This document shows positions 8,201 to 15,828 of a DNA stretch of 54,472 nucleotides, one piece after another (within the stretch, counting starts at the first letter, position 1; each line of letters opens with the position of its first letter). A program made the translations under genes and the position numbers. This stretch comes from an uncultured Bacteroidales bacterium. GTDB taxonomy: Bacteria > Bacteroidota > Bacteroidia > Bacteroidales > UBA932. Location of the stretch: positions 1 to 54,472 of the forward strand of contig CAKULN010000018.1 in NCBI GenBank assembly GCA_934667175.1, read 5' to 3'. The notes under the pieces were generated by a model. That model did not search any database and was not told the origin of the DNA. It saw only the letters and a list, made by a program, of their open reading frames with translations.

Positions 8201-9298
8201 TTTTGTGCCGATGAAGAAATCATTTGAACGGGTCTTCAGAAAAGCCCTAACCGGAACATCCTTTCCGCAAAAATCAAGGCTTGACACACTTGTTACATTG
8301 TCCTCTCGATCATAAAATTCAAGGACTCCGCTTCCGTCAGTGCCGCACCACATGATGTTTTCTATCCCTGCGCAAAGACAAAACACGCGATAACGGGAAA
8401 GCTCATCGATTCTTGTCCAAGTTCCATCAGTGGAGGAGAGTTTGAAGAACTCAGAACGGTCCGTTGATGCGACCAACGCCCCGTCATGACTTCTGGCCAT
8501 GGCTGTGACCTGTGCGGCTGACGGGCTTACGTACGTCTGGCCAGCCTTTCCGGAAGTCTTGTCGAAAGTGTGTATCCTGCCGCTCACACTACAAAGAAAC
8601 ACCTCATTTCCGGAATCAATGACCTCGTACAGGCTCTCTTCCCCGAACAACAAATGAGCACCGGAGAAAGACACTTTACCAGTCTCGTCGAATGAATACG
8701 ACACACTGTAGGCGGATTTCTCCGAAGTATAAAGGAACAGCATGTCTTTCCCCACACAGAAAATTTTTCTTATGTCGGAATCGACACCACCTATGGAGAC
8801 GGGTATGAGGCTATCCGCACGACGGTCATAGCGATAGACACCATCTCCAAGGGATGAGCAGAACAACACACCATCTGCCGAGACCGACAGATAATAGACA
8901 TTGTCAGCCGAGCGGAACATGTCCGATGTCCCGGCCGCGAATGTCCTTACAGATCCCATTTCCGGATCAAGGCGGCAGACTCCTCCGTCCGTAGCCAGCC
9001 AGATCATGCCTTCACCATCCTCGACGATTGACATTATGATTGATCCCGGAATCGTTTCGGAATTACCGGGGACATGACGGAATGTCTTGCAGATGGCTCC
9101 GGTGTAAAGATTCAATCCATCCCAGGTACCGACCCAAAGACGGCCTTTGGAATCCTGAAACAGACAACTGACAGAACTGTCAGACAGTCCGTCCCTGTTG
9201 GAAACCGATGTCATCCTCAACCTCGCCGTCACGGAAGGCAAAACAATCAGCGACAGCATGAGCGTGGCTAAAAGCCGTTCTATCATTCGTTTCTTCAT
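5270..9298 (-). CDS. Hybrid two-component system regulator (HTCS) of locus A
   Basis: A single-polypeptide sensor, kinase and transcription factor of 1342 residues, the usual HTCS size. In order: signal peptide (~1-25); two seven-bladed periplasmic propellers made of Reg_prop repeats such as GLSDSSVSCLFQDSKGRLWVG (~30-690); a Y_Y_Y domain (~700-770); one membrane helix (~775-800); HisKA with phospho-acceptor His834 in NIAHEFGTPLTLI; HATPase (~930-1040, GIGLSLA); receiver domain with Asp1139 in VITDMVMPRMDG; and an AraC-type HTH at the C-terminus (LSESLNISKVQLYRKMKEI). HTCS proteins bind a glycan fragment in the periplasm and activate the adjacent locus. It lies downstream of the mannosidase operon behind a predicted hairpin and has its own promoter. 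All key kinase and receiver residues are present, so it looks functional. Confidence 0.95.
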   Translation of the reverse strand: MKKRMIERLLATLMLSLIVLPSVTARLRMTSVSNRDGLSDSSVSCLFQDSKGRLWVGTWDGLNLYTGAICKTFRHVPGNSETIPGSIIMSIVEDGEGMIWLATDGGVCRLDPEMGSVRTFAAGTSDMFRSADNVYYLSVSADGVLFCSSLGDGVYRYDRRADSLIPVSIGGVDSDIRKIFCVGKDMLFLYTSEKSAYSVSYSFDETGKVSFSGAHLLFGEESLYEVIDSGNEVFLCSVSGRIHTFDKTSGKAGQTYVSPSAAQVTAMARSHDGALVASTDRSEFFKLSSTDGTWTRIDELSRYRVFCLCAGIENIMWCGTDGSGVLEFYDREDNVTSVSSLDFCGKDVPVRAFLKTRSNDFFIGTKGNGVTMMDRNGTLIQLPLSSIPENNSVYALAETSCGDVVIGHDGYGISVYSPETRAYEDVMPLEGRAFRSVYSIYVDERTDCLWLGTYGYGLVMLKLERRNGRYSIVTQHQYRNDRFDETSLGNNGVFSIVPLPDGQLCLGTRGGGVNIFDPTSGFFQRFHTSALADALVSDDVLSVAPESDSVLWIGTSYGLNKLTIGPDEGYSFKSWTEDDGLANNTVHGIIRDDDGTLWLTTSRGLTSFDPVSEVFTGYSSDQTMQEEYSDGAYYMDENGVLYAGGNNGYDLFRPESMRKRSYMPPVLIDGFSVRQHPLPKSDFLGGNTVVLSHDDNFFTISFSSLEYIDNASCEYSYILEGFDEKWIPNRNSRSAVFTNVPPGKYVFKVKGTNGDKLVNPEPASIRIVIRRPWWSTGWAYGLYSVLLCLSAWLVYVVFKARERRRVEAEKTEAAKRQLQETYEAKLNFFTNIAHEFGTPLTLISGSCGHLAADASLKMDDKKYLTIIQNSAGRMHRLIQELMDFRKVESGHRPMQYSLLCVNEMLVSIIDNFSEIAEERNIQFESEIPSAKIVLVTDPDAFEKIVSNLLSNAFKYTPESGNIQLRLSGSDKGITIDIRNTGKGIKPEQIGTVFNRFSILDNLERQATKGRIFRNGIGLSLALDLSKALGGDIVVASVPNDYTMFSFSHPYLSKDLIAGKDVAGDEKQMLVEITDSAGDEQNHHVSQQPRQQILVVDDDKEIRSMVKSIFCDKLDVLEASDGVEALEMFKETFVDLVITDMVMPRMDGAELARYIKSNALTKHIPIVFLTFKDDIDMRISSSELGGEAFISKPFYPKYLKSVVYRILSDRNTLKAYYNSVRSSTDIYKDKTVNVEDKKFMLEVTDLVEKNMTDEHLSPSFLSESLNISKVQLYRKMKEISDVTPGEFIRNVKIEHAASLLLSTELTVLEVMYDSGFNNKSYFFREFSRKFNCTPKAYRERERS

Positions 9299-9314
9299 TT
9301 CCCTGAAATATTAT

Positions 9315-9345
9315 GCAATTTACCGAATCTTACATTACAAAACAA
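9315..9345 (-). promoter_or_regulatory. Predicted promoter of the locus A HTCS
   Basis: Minus-strand TAAATTGC (9315-9322) lies exactly 19 bases downstream of TTGT (9342-9345), a fair match to the Bacteroidota consensus. It ends about 17 bp before the HTCS ATG, implying a very short leader. Confidence 0.45.
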
Positions 9346-9350
9346 CAGGG

Positions 9351-9377
9351 AAAACGGGAATCCGGAGGAATTCCCGT
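9351..9377 (-). terminator. Probable intrinsic terminator of the locus A operon
   Basis: The arms ACGGGAAT (9354-9361) and ATTCCCGT (9370-9377) form an 8-bp perfect stem with an 8-base loop. Read on the minus strand it is followed by only four T residues, so termination may be partial. It sits 25 bp after the last GH92 stop and before the HTCS gene. Confidence 0.5.
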
Positions 9378-9401
9378 AAGCATATCATCAGCAAACCTGT
9401 C

Positions 9402-11546
9402 CTATTCGTAAGATGGAGGGAGTTCATTCACCGCCCATTTAGAGCCGGGCCTGGCCGATGTGGAATATTCAATGACAGCGCCTTTACAGACATCGTCCCA
9501 ATCCAGCCATGCCTTGTTGTGAGGTTTACCGTTGACTTTCAAGGCATCCGTGTAGATTTTGGTCTCAGAGCCTCCTTTGATAACAATGTCGCCTTTGGCA
9601 AGATGTATGACAGCCGACTCAAATATTGGTGTATTGAGAGCGAAACCGCCGGTTCCAGGAATCACAGGGAACATGCCAAGGCAAGCAAACACATAGAGGG
9701 AGCCCATCGTGCCAAGATCATCGTTCCCCGGCAACCCGTCACTGCCGGAATGGTACATCTCATTAATGAGACGATTGACCGTCCTGGATGTCTTATACGG
9801 CTTCCCAAGCCAATCATATACCCAAGGAATATGGAAACTTGGCTCGTTGCCACAGGCATACCATTCCTGGGAATAGTTGGCGTCAAGCCTGACAAACAAT
9901 TGATCCAGCCGTCTCTCGGCCTCTTCCGTCCCGATGGTGTCGATCAAACCCTTCAGATTGTATGGCACGGCCCAGAAATAATTTGTGAAGGTAGACTCTC
10001 TCCAGTCCTCACTGAGAGGTTTCCAATTTCCGTCCGGATCACGAGACTGGAGCCATCCGGTCTTCGGATTGAAAAGATTCTTCCAGTTTCTGGCTCTGTC
10101 AAAGTAATACCAGGAAGAGAATTCATCTCCGCAGGCCCTCAAAGCAAACTGACCGATAGCGAAATCAGCCGAAGTGTATTCCAACGCCACAGAAGCGTCA
10201 TACCACCCTTTGTTCATGTACTGTTCAAGCCCTGGTCTCTCCTCGATATTCTGAGACTTGGCTCCGGCTTTCTCGGCGTTGACACGCATCCACTTGAATA
10301 TCTCATCAGGATCGTAAGCCCTTGCTCCGAACGCCCAGCCGCTGGCTATCAATGCCGTGGTCGGATCCCCTTGCATGATTCCGGTCTCGACATTGGTCAT
10401 CACCCAACGTGGAAACGCTCCGGACTGCTCGGCGAAATCCTTGAGGGAAAGAACGGCCAGAGAGGCTACTTCCGGCTCAAGAATGCTGAACAACTGAAAC
10501 TGACCTCTATAAGTGTCCCAATTACTGAACGATGTGTAGTGGTCGCGGTTGCTTCTATGAATCTTGAAGTCCGCCCCCATATATTCACCGTTCACATCGT
10601 TGCAGATGTTCGGGTGAAGGAAGGCATGATAGAGATTCGTGTAGAACTGGGTGATCCTGTCAGGATTGGAGCCTGTCACCTCGATCTTGCCGAGCAGACG
10701 GTTCCATGCGTCCTCAGCTGAGTCCCTAAGCCCTTCGAAGTCCCAACCAGGGTTCTCGGCCTTGAGGTTCTCCTTCGCGTTTTCCATTGACACGTAGGAG
10801 ATCGCAAACTTGTAGGACACGGATTCACCTTTGGCGACATCGAACGTGAAGTAAAGTCCCGAACATGATCCTTCAGCGAAAGTGGAGCCTTTCTTCAAAA
10901 CAGCCTCCTTCCAGGAGCCGACAGCGGAGGCCTTGTGATCGAACTCGGCGACGAAATAGACTTTGTAAGGAGTCCTGGCTCCACAGAAATTACCACCTTC
11001 CGCATAACCTTCACAGGATGAAGGACCTGTGACATAGGCCGCGGCAACCTCGATCGGTGTGGCCGCGATTCCGGACCCGATGATAACCGAGGCTTTTCCA
11101 TCTCCACCCTGGAACGTGATCCGAGCCATTCCGGTACGCTTGGAAGCGGTTATTCCTACAATAGTGGAGTCTGCGACCACCGACTCATAATAGCCTGCGC
11201 ATGACTCCTTGTCCTCGATGGTCAAGGTATTGTTCATCATCCATTCCGGAGAATCCACGATCTCTCCGGATACGGGCAGCATCGGGAAATTACCCAGATG
11301 ACGGCATCCCGCACCGCTGAGCTGGTTCACTACAAAGCCTCTCTGCCTTGCGAAAAAAGTCGGTGTGAACTGAACCATTCCTCCGGGATAGACCGCTCCA
11401 GGATAGTTGAAACCGGCACTCAATCCTACACCTGAGGTGCCTATAGAAGTGTCAACCATTCTTGAATATGTGTTCCCAGCGGACACGTAAAGCCCTGCGG
11501 TGAGCATCGCCACAGCAAGAGCCATTGTTTTCCTATGAATATTCAT
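9402..11546 (-). CDS. GH92 family alpha-mannosidase
   Basis: An exo-acting, calcium-dependent alpha-mannosidase candidate of 714 residues (GH92 enzymes are usually 720-780). A signal peptide covers ~1-23 (cleavage near VSAGN), so it is exported to the periplasm or beyond. The N-terminal beta-sandwich carries YPGAVYPGGMVQFTP. The catalytic domain has CGNEPSFHIPWVYDW, with general acid Glu568 in GNEP, and the base motif GNDDLGTMGSLYVF, somewhat diverged from the common NDDxGQMSAWYVF. It lies 3 bp after the second GH92 gene and is the last gene of the operon. The linkage (1,2, 1,3, 1,4 or 1,6) cannot be told by eye. GH92 membership is secure. Confidence 0.9.
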   Translation of the reverse strand: MNIHRKTMALAVAMLTAGLYVSAGNTYSRMVDTSIGTSGVGLSAGFNYPGAVYPGGMVQFTPTFFARQRGFVVNQLSGAGCRHLGNFPMLPVSGEIVDSPEWMMNNTLTIEDKESCAGYYESVVADSTIVGITASKRTGMARITFQGGDGKASVIIGSGIAATPIEVAAAYVTGPSSCEGYAEGGNFCGARTPYKVYFVAEFDHKASAVGSWKEAVLKKGSTFAEGSCSGLYFTFDVAKGESVSYKFAISYVSMENAKENLKAENPGWDFEGLRDSAEDAWNRLLGKIEVTGSNPDRITQFYTNLYHAFLHPNICNDVNGEYMGADFKIHRSNRDHYTSFSNWDTYRGQFQLFSILEPEVASLAVLSLKDFAEQSGAFPRWVMTNVETGIMQGDPTTALIASGWAFGARAYDPDEIFKWMRVNAEKAGAKSQNIEERPGLEQYMNKGWYDASVALEYTSADFAIGQFALRACGDEFSSWYYFDRARNWKNLFNPKTGWLQSRDPDGNWKPLSEDWRESTFTNYFWAVPYNLKGLIDTIGTEEAERRLDQLFVRLDANYSQEWYACGNEPSFHIPWVYDWLGKPYKTSRTVNRLINEMYHSGSDGLPGNDDLGTMGSLYVFACLGMFPVIPGTGGFALNTPIFESAVIHLAKGDIVIKGGSETKIYTDALKVNGKPHNKAWLDWDDVCKGAVIEYSTSARPGSKWAVNELPPSYE

Positions 11547-11549
11547 ATG

Positions 11550-13817
11550 TTATTTTCCGCTTAGCGAGAATGGTCTGGAATCATGTGACACTCCCCTGCC
11601 GGTAGCCGGCTGAGGTCCCATCTCGAAAAGCAGCGTGCCGCCGTCCGAGATGTCCTTATAGGTGATGTAGTTCTTGTCATACGGACGACCGTTGAGGGTG
11701 GCCGACTGGATATAGACATTCTCTTTAGAGTTATTGTTGGCAATGACAGTGAACGTGTTGCCGTTTTCCAAGGCTATCGAAACCTTGTCGAAGGAGGGAC
11801 TGCCGATGACATATTCATCAGTTCCCGGACATACACTGTAGATGCCTATGGAACTTAGGATGTACCAGGATGACATGCCCCCTTGATCCTCGTCTCCTGG
11901 ATAGCCTTTTTCCGAGCCATTGTACAATCTGTCACAGATCTCACGAACGTGGAACTGTGTCTTCCACGGCTGGCCCGCATAGCAGTAGAGGTACGGCATG
12001 TGCTGGATAGGCTGATTGCCATGGGCATATTGTCCCATTCCGGTCAGGACCATTTCAGTCATCTCATGGATCATGCCACCGTAGGACCCCACATTAACAG
12101 TGCTTGGAGACGTGAACACCTCATCGATTCTGGAGACGAACCTGTCCTCTCCGCCGAAGAGGTCAATCAGCCCTTTGACATCATGGAATACGGACCAGGT
12201 GTAATGCCAGGCGTTGGCCTCCACAAACGGATCACCCCACTCGTTCGGATCAAACGGTTCCCTCCATTTTCCATCCTTGTCCTTGCCTCTCATGAAGCCA
12301 ACCTCAGGATCGAAGACATTGCGATAGTTGTACATCTGACGGGAGAACACGTCCATGTAATGCTTGTTGCCGGTCATCTTCGCCAAGGCATAGCCACAGA
12401 AATCATCGTAGGCATATTCCAGAGTCCGTGCGGTGGCGCCGCCCTCCTCGCAAGGGATGTAGCCGAGTGTGAAATATTCCTTCCAACCGGACCTTCCGTT
12501 GGCTCCTGCCCAAGGTCCTTTGTTCATGGCTTCGTGGGCATAGGCCTTGAGCGCGCGCTCCGGGTCGAATGTCCTTATGCCTTTGGCCCATGCGTCAGCG
12601 AACAGGGAGATGGCATGGTTGCCGAGCATTCCGCCAGTCTCACCGGGAGCCGACCATTGCGGGAGCCAACCGCACTGGTCGTAAGCGTCCAACAACGCAT
12701 TCATGTAGCGATCTTGCATCTGAGGATGAAGGATATTGTCCAGCGGGAACTGAGAGCGGAAAGTGTCCCAAAAGCCATTGTCGGTGAACATGTACCCATC
12801 GTGGATCTTGCCGTCATAAGGACTGTAGTAATGCGGATTCCCGTCTGCGTCAATCTCGTGGAACTGTCTTGAGAACAAGTTGGCTCGGAAAAGACAAGAA
12901 TAGAACGTGTACATTTTGGACTCGTCGGATGTCTCGATCCTCACGCGGTTGAAAAGGTCATTCCACACCTTACGTGACGCGGCCTTGGTCTGTTCCACTT
13001 TTTTGAACCGGCCAAGTTCCCTTGCGAGGGTCGTCCCGGCCTGTTCCATGGAGATGTAGGAGGACGTAACCTTGGCCTGGACCTTGGATCCAGGTCTGAA
13101 TTCAACGTAGGCCCCGACCTGCTTGCCCGAAGCGGATGTGTTTCCTGCCAGGACAACATCATCCACATTATCCCAAGTGCCACAGGACTTGAACTCTTTG
13201 TCGAACTCGACGATGAAATGGCAACGGAAAGTCCCCGGGGCGTTGAGGAACTTGATGTTGTCAACCCAGCCCGTGATCCTTCTGGACTTGCCGTCTATGT
13301 TGACCTCGCTGTCACCGATGTTGCCGTCAAGCAAAAGATAAGCCTTGCCCTTGGACGGATAGGAGAACCTGAAATGGGCGCAACGCTCTGTGGTAGAGAA
13401 TTCTGTCACGATACCGTTGTCAAACCTGACTTTGTAGCCGTCCGGATGGGCGTACTCGTTGTCATGACTGAACTCCGCACCCCTGGATTCATCGTCAACG
13501 ACAAGCTCACCTGTCTCCGGGAACAGGGCGAACACCGCATAGTCGTTCATCCATGGGCTGCACTGGTGAACCTGTTGGAAACCTCTGATCTTGCTGTCGG
13601 AATAGCGGTACTTCCAGCCGTCTCCATTGACTCCCGTCTGCGCCGACCAGAAGTGCTGGGCAAAAGGCTGGGCGACAGTCGGGTAAGTGTTGCCATAACT
13701 GAGTTCAAAGGAAGAGTCCGTTCCTTGAAGGCTGTTGGCATATCTCACAAGATCTGTCTGTGCAGACGCTGCCACACACAATGACACGCAAGCCAGTGTC
13801 GCAAGTATATTCTTCAT
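11550..13817 (-). CDS. GH92 family protein with Gln in place of the general acid
   Basis: A secreted GH92 protein of 755 residues with signal peptide MKNILATLACVSLCVAASAQ. The motif normally written GNEP reads HGNQPIQHMPYLY, so the general acid Glu is Gln602 (codon CAG at 12012-12014). The base motif GDEDQGGMSSWYILSSIG is intact. In characterised GH92 enzymes the Glu donates a proton to the leaving group; CcMan5 from Cellulosimicrobium, which cuts mannose-alpha-1-phosphate-6-mannose, is reported to have Gln there because phosphate needs no protonation. This protein may therefore remove phosphate-linked mannose caps, or be an ordinary member of a GNQP-bearing clade. It sits between the esterase and GH92 genes with 3-bp gaps, clearly in the same operon. 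The family call is firm; the substrate call is inference. Confidence 0.9.
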   Translation of the reverse strand: MKNILATLACVSLCVAASAQTDLVRYANSLQGTDSSFELSYGNTYPTVAQPFAQHFWSAQTGVNGDGWKYRYSDSKIRGFQQVHQCSPWMNDYAVFALFPETGELVVDDESRGAEFSHDNEYAHPDGYKVRFDNGIVTEFSTTERCAHFRFSYPSKGKAYLLLDGNIGDSEVNIDGKSRRITGWVDNIKFLNAPGTFRCHFIVEFDKEFKSCGTWDNVDDVVLAGNTSASGKQVGAYVEFRPGSKVQAKVTSSYISMEQAGTTLARELGRFKKVEQTKAASRKVWNDLFNRVRIETSDESKMYTFYSCLFRANLFSRQFHEIDADGNPHYYSPYDGKIHDGYMFTDNGFWDTFRSQFPLDNILHPQMQDRYMNALLDAYDQCGWLPQWSAPGETGGMLGNHAISLFADAWAKGIRTFDPERALKAYAHEAMNKGPWAGANGRSGWKEYFTLGYIPCEEGGATARTLEYAYDDFCGYALAKMTGNKHYMDVFSRQMYNYRNVFDPEVGFMRGKDKDGKWREPFDPNEWGDPFVEANAWHYTWSVFHDVKGLIDLFGGEDRFVSRIDEVFTSPSTVNVGSYGGMIHEMTEMVLTGMGQYAHGNQPIQHMPYLYCYAGQPWKTQFHVREICDRLYNGSEKGYPGDEDQGGMSSWYILSSIGIYSVCPGTDEYVIGSPSFDKVSIALENGNTFTVIANNNSKENVYIQSATLNGRPYDKNYITYKDISDGGTLLFEMGPQPATGRGVSHDSRPFSLSGK

Positions 13818-13820
13818 TCT

Positions 13821-15806
13821 CTAATAGTCTTTGATGTTCACATAAGTATCCGTTCTGAACGGGATGGCTGGAAGTCCGGCGGCGTTGTAAAGGTTGCAGA
13901 CAGGGTTGTTGGCCCAGGCGTACCTGATGGCGGTCGGGAAGCGTACCTCCGGTGATGACACGATGACATCATGCCCCTCGACAACAGCGGTGGCTTTGTG
14001 GAACACATGGTCGCAACCGGCGATGTAGAATCCTTCGACCACACTACCGGAGGCCTTGAGACCTTCCGCGTTGTCAAAACATATTCTTATTTTTCCGCCC
14101 TCAATCGTGTAGGATCTGAATGATGGGCTTTCGCACACGACATCCTTCCCGTAGGTCTTCCTCAAAGCCTGAAGCGCGAGCCTCTTGCCCACGTCAACTT
14201 TGTTCTTCGGATGAATATCATTGGCCTCACCGATGTCGATGATGCATGCCAGCCCTGTGTTCTCAAGATTGGTGGCCTTTACCTGAGACTCGCGCAACTC
14301 GGCCCAGTCAGACTCTTCCGCACCGGCCTGCACTTCCATGTAGTTGGCGAGCTGGACAATGTAGAACGGGAATGAATATCCCCATTTGGTTCTCCAGTCA
14401 TTGATCATGAGAGGGAGCAGCTCGGCATACTGAGCCGCCCTGCTTGTGTTGGCCTCGCCCTGATACCAGATCGCACCGGCGATGCGGTAGTCAACGATCG
14501 GATTGATCATGGCGTTGTAGAGTCCTGTGGCTATGTTGGCCTCCTTCGACGCGTCAACCGGAAGGATAGGAGCTTTGGCAAGCGACATCGAGACTCTGTA
14601 CCTCCACTCACCGGAGATCGGAATGCTCTCCTCACGGCCTTTTTTGTCAACCTTCGACAGGCGCATGGAAGCAGGGTCACCATTGATGCCTCCAAGACCG
14701 CCGGTGTCATGTACCCTGACTGCGATCACAGCCTTTCCGGCCTTCACCAATCCTGCCGGGACAGTATAGTCTCGAGAGAATATGCAGCCTTCCGTATGGC
14801 CGATCTCGACTCCGTTGAAGAATGTGAAGTCGTTGTCATCCACAGCTCCAAGATGAAGGACCAGTTCCTTTCCGGTCCACTTCTCCGGGATCTCCACTGT
14901 GGTTCTCTCCCAGAACACACCGTCAAAGCCATGTTCTCCGTTATTCTGAATGTACCCCGGGACAGGGATGGTCTTCCAGAAAGAGTCGTCATAGTCAAGG
15001 GAGCACCAAGGTGTGGATTCCTTGTAGGCTGGATCAACTACCTTCATCTCTTCTCCCCATTCACGGATTTCCTTAAGGAATCGCTGATGTCTGGCCTCCT
15101 TGTCAACTGGGATATTCGCCACCTTCTCAATATGTTTATGGAAATACGGCATCTCAGCCAGAGACTCCTTGCTCGTCCAAGCCTCAGCCAGGGTACCTCC
15201 CCAGCATGACTCAATCAGTCCTATGGGGCAATCCAACTCTGTCATAAGGTACTTTCCGAAGAAATAACCCGTCGCGGAGAAGTCGAAAATGTTCTTGCCG
15301 GAGCATTTCTGCCAACCGCCATACCGAATCTCAGCCTCGTTAATAGGTATCGGGCTCACAGCATTCTCAACATGCAGAAGTCTAATCCGGTCACCGTAAG
15401 CGTCCGCCTCGGCGATCTCCTTGTCCATCCCTGTGACATTGTCTCCGATCTTCATCTCCATGTTGGATTGTCCGCCACAGAGCCAGACCTCTCCGATAAG
15501 TACGTCCTTCAGGACAACCGGCTCACCGTCAGACACAGTGATCGTGTAAGGTCCTCCGTATGCGGGAGTCCTTACGACCGCTTTCCAACTTCCGTCCCTA
15601 CCAGCCATGACGCTGACCTCAGCCTTGTTCCATGATGTCTTGACCATGACTTTCTTTCCGGGTGCCGCTGAGCCCCAAATCTTGTTCTCAGCATTCTGCT
15701 GCAGGACCATGTGGTCCGTGAAAATGGACGGCATCTTCACTTTGGCGGACACTCCGGTCGAAACGAGAGCCAAAGTGATAACTGTCAACAATATTTTGCC
15801 TTTCAT
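13821..15806 (-). CDS. Sialate O-acetylesterase-family SGNH hydrolase with inserted beta-sandwich
   Basis: A secreted carbohydrate esterase of about 661 residues; the ATG at 15806 is preferred over an in-frame TTG at 15812. Signal peptide ~1-22. An N-terminal Ig-like region (FTDHMVLQQ...IWGSAAPGKKV) is followed by the SGNH core: nucleophile Ser114 in GGQSNMEM, the block GAIWYQGEANT, and the Asp/His pair in NDIHP. Between them (~265-400) lies an inserted jelly-roll that resembles a galactose-binding or GH2-like sugar-binding domain (LVLHLGAVDDNDFTFFNGV). Members of the family remove O-acetyl groups from sialic acids, but many Bacteroidota paralogues act on acetylated xylan, mannan or pectin. 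No sialidase is in the window, so mannan or N-glycan acetyl groups are equally likely targets. 3 bp from the next gene. Confidence 0.85.
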   Translation of the reverse strand: MKGKILLTVITLALVSTGVSAKVKMPSIFTDHMVLQQNAENKIWGSAAPGKKVMVKTSWNKAEVSVMAGRDGSWKAVVRTPAYGGPYTITVSDGEPVVLKDVLIGEVWLCGGQSNMEMKIGDNVTGMDKEIAEADAYGDRIRLLHVENAVSPIPINEAEIRYGGWQKCSGKNIFDFSATGYFFGKYLMTELDCPIGLIESCWGGTLAEAWTSKESLAEMPYFHKHIEKVANIPVDKEARHQRFLKEIREWGEEMKVVDPAYKESTPWCSLDYDDSFWKTIPVPGYIQNNGEHGFDGVFWERTTVEIPEKWTGKELVLHLGAVDDNDFTFFNGVEIGHTEGCIFSRDYTVPAGLVKAGKAVIAVRVHDTGGLGGINGDPASMRLSKVDKKGREESIPISGEWRYRVSMSLAKAPILPVDASKEANIATGLYNAMINPIVDYRIAGAIWYQGEANTSRAAQYAELLPLMINDWRTKWGYSFPFYIVQLANYMEVQAGAEESDWAELRESQVKATNLENTGLACIIDIGEANDIHPKNKVDVGKRLALQALRKTYGKDVVCESPSFRSYTIEGGKIRICFDNAEGLKASGSVVEGFYIAGCDHVFHKATAVVEGHDVIVSSPEVRFPTAIRYAWANNPVCNLYNAAGLPAIPFRTDTYVNIKDY

Positions 15807-15828
15807 ATTCAAAAAATGTTTTTTGGTG

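Noticed and set aside
9198..10721. Long plus-strand open frame (507 codons) opposite the first GH92 gene
   Set aside because: It overlaps a clear GH92 gene and the HTCS start on the other strand, and its translation has no domain-like pattern. The same holds for the long plus-strand frames at 11883-12872 and 15607-16665.
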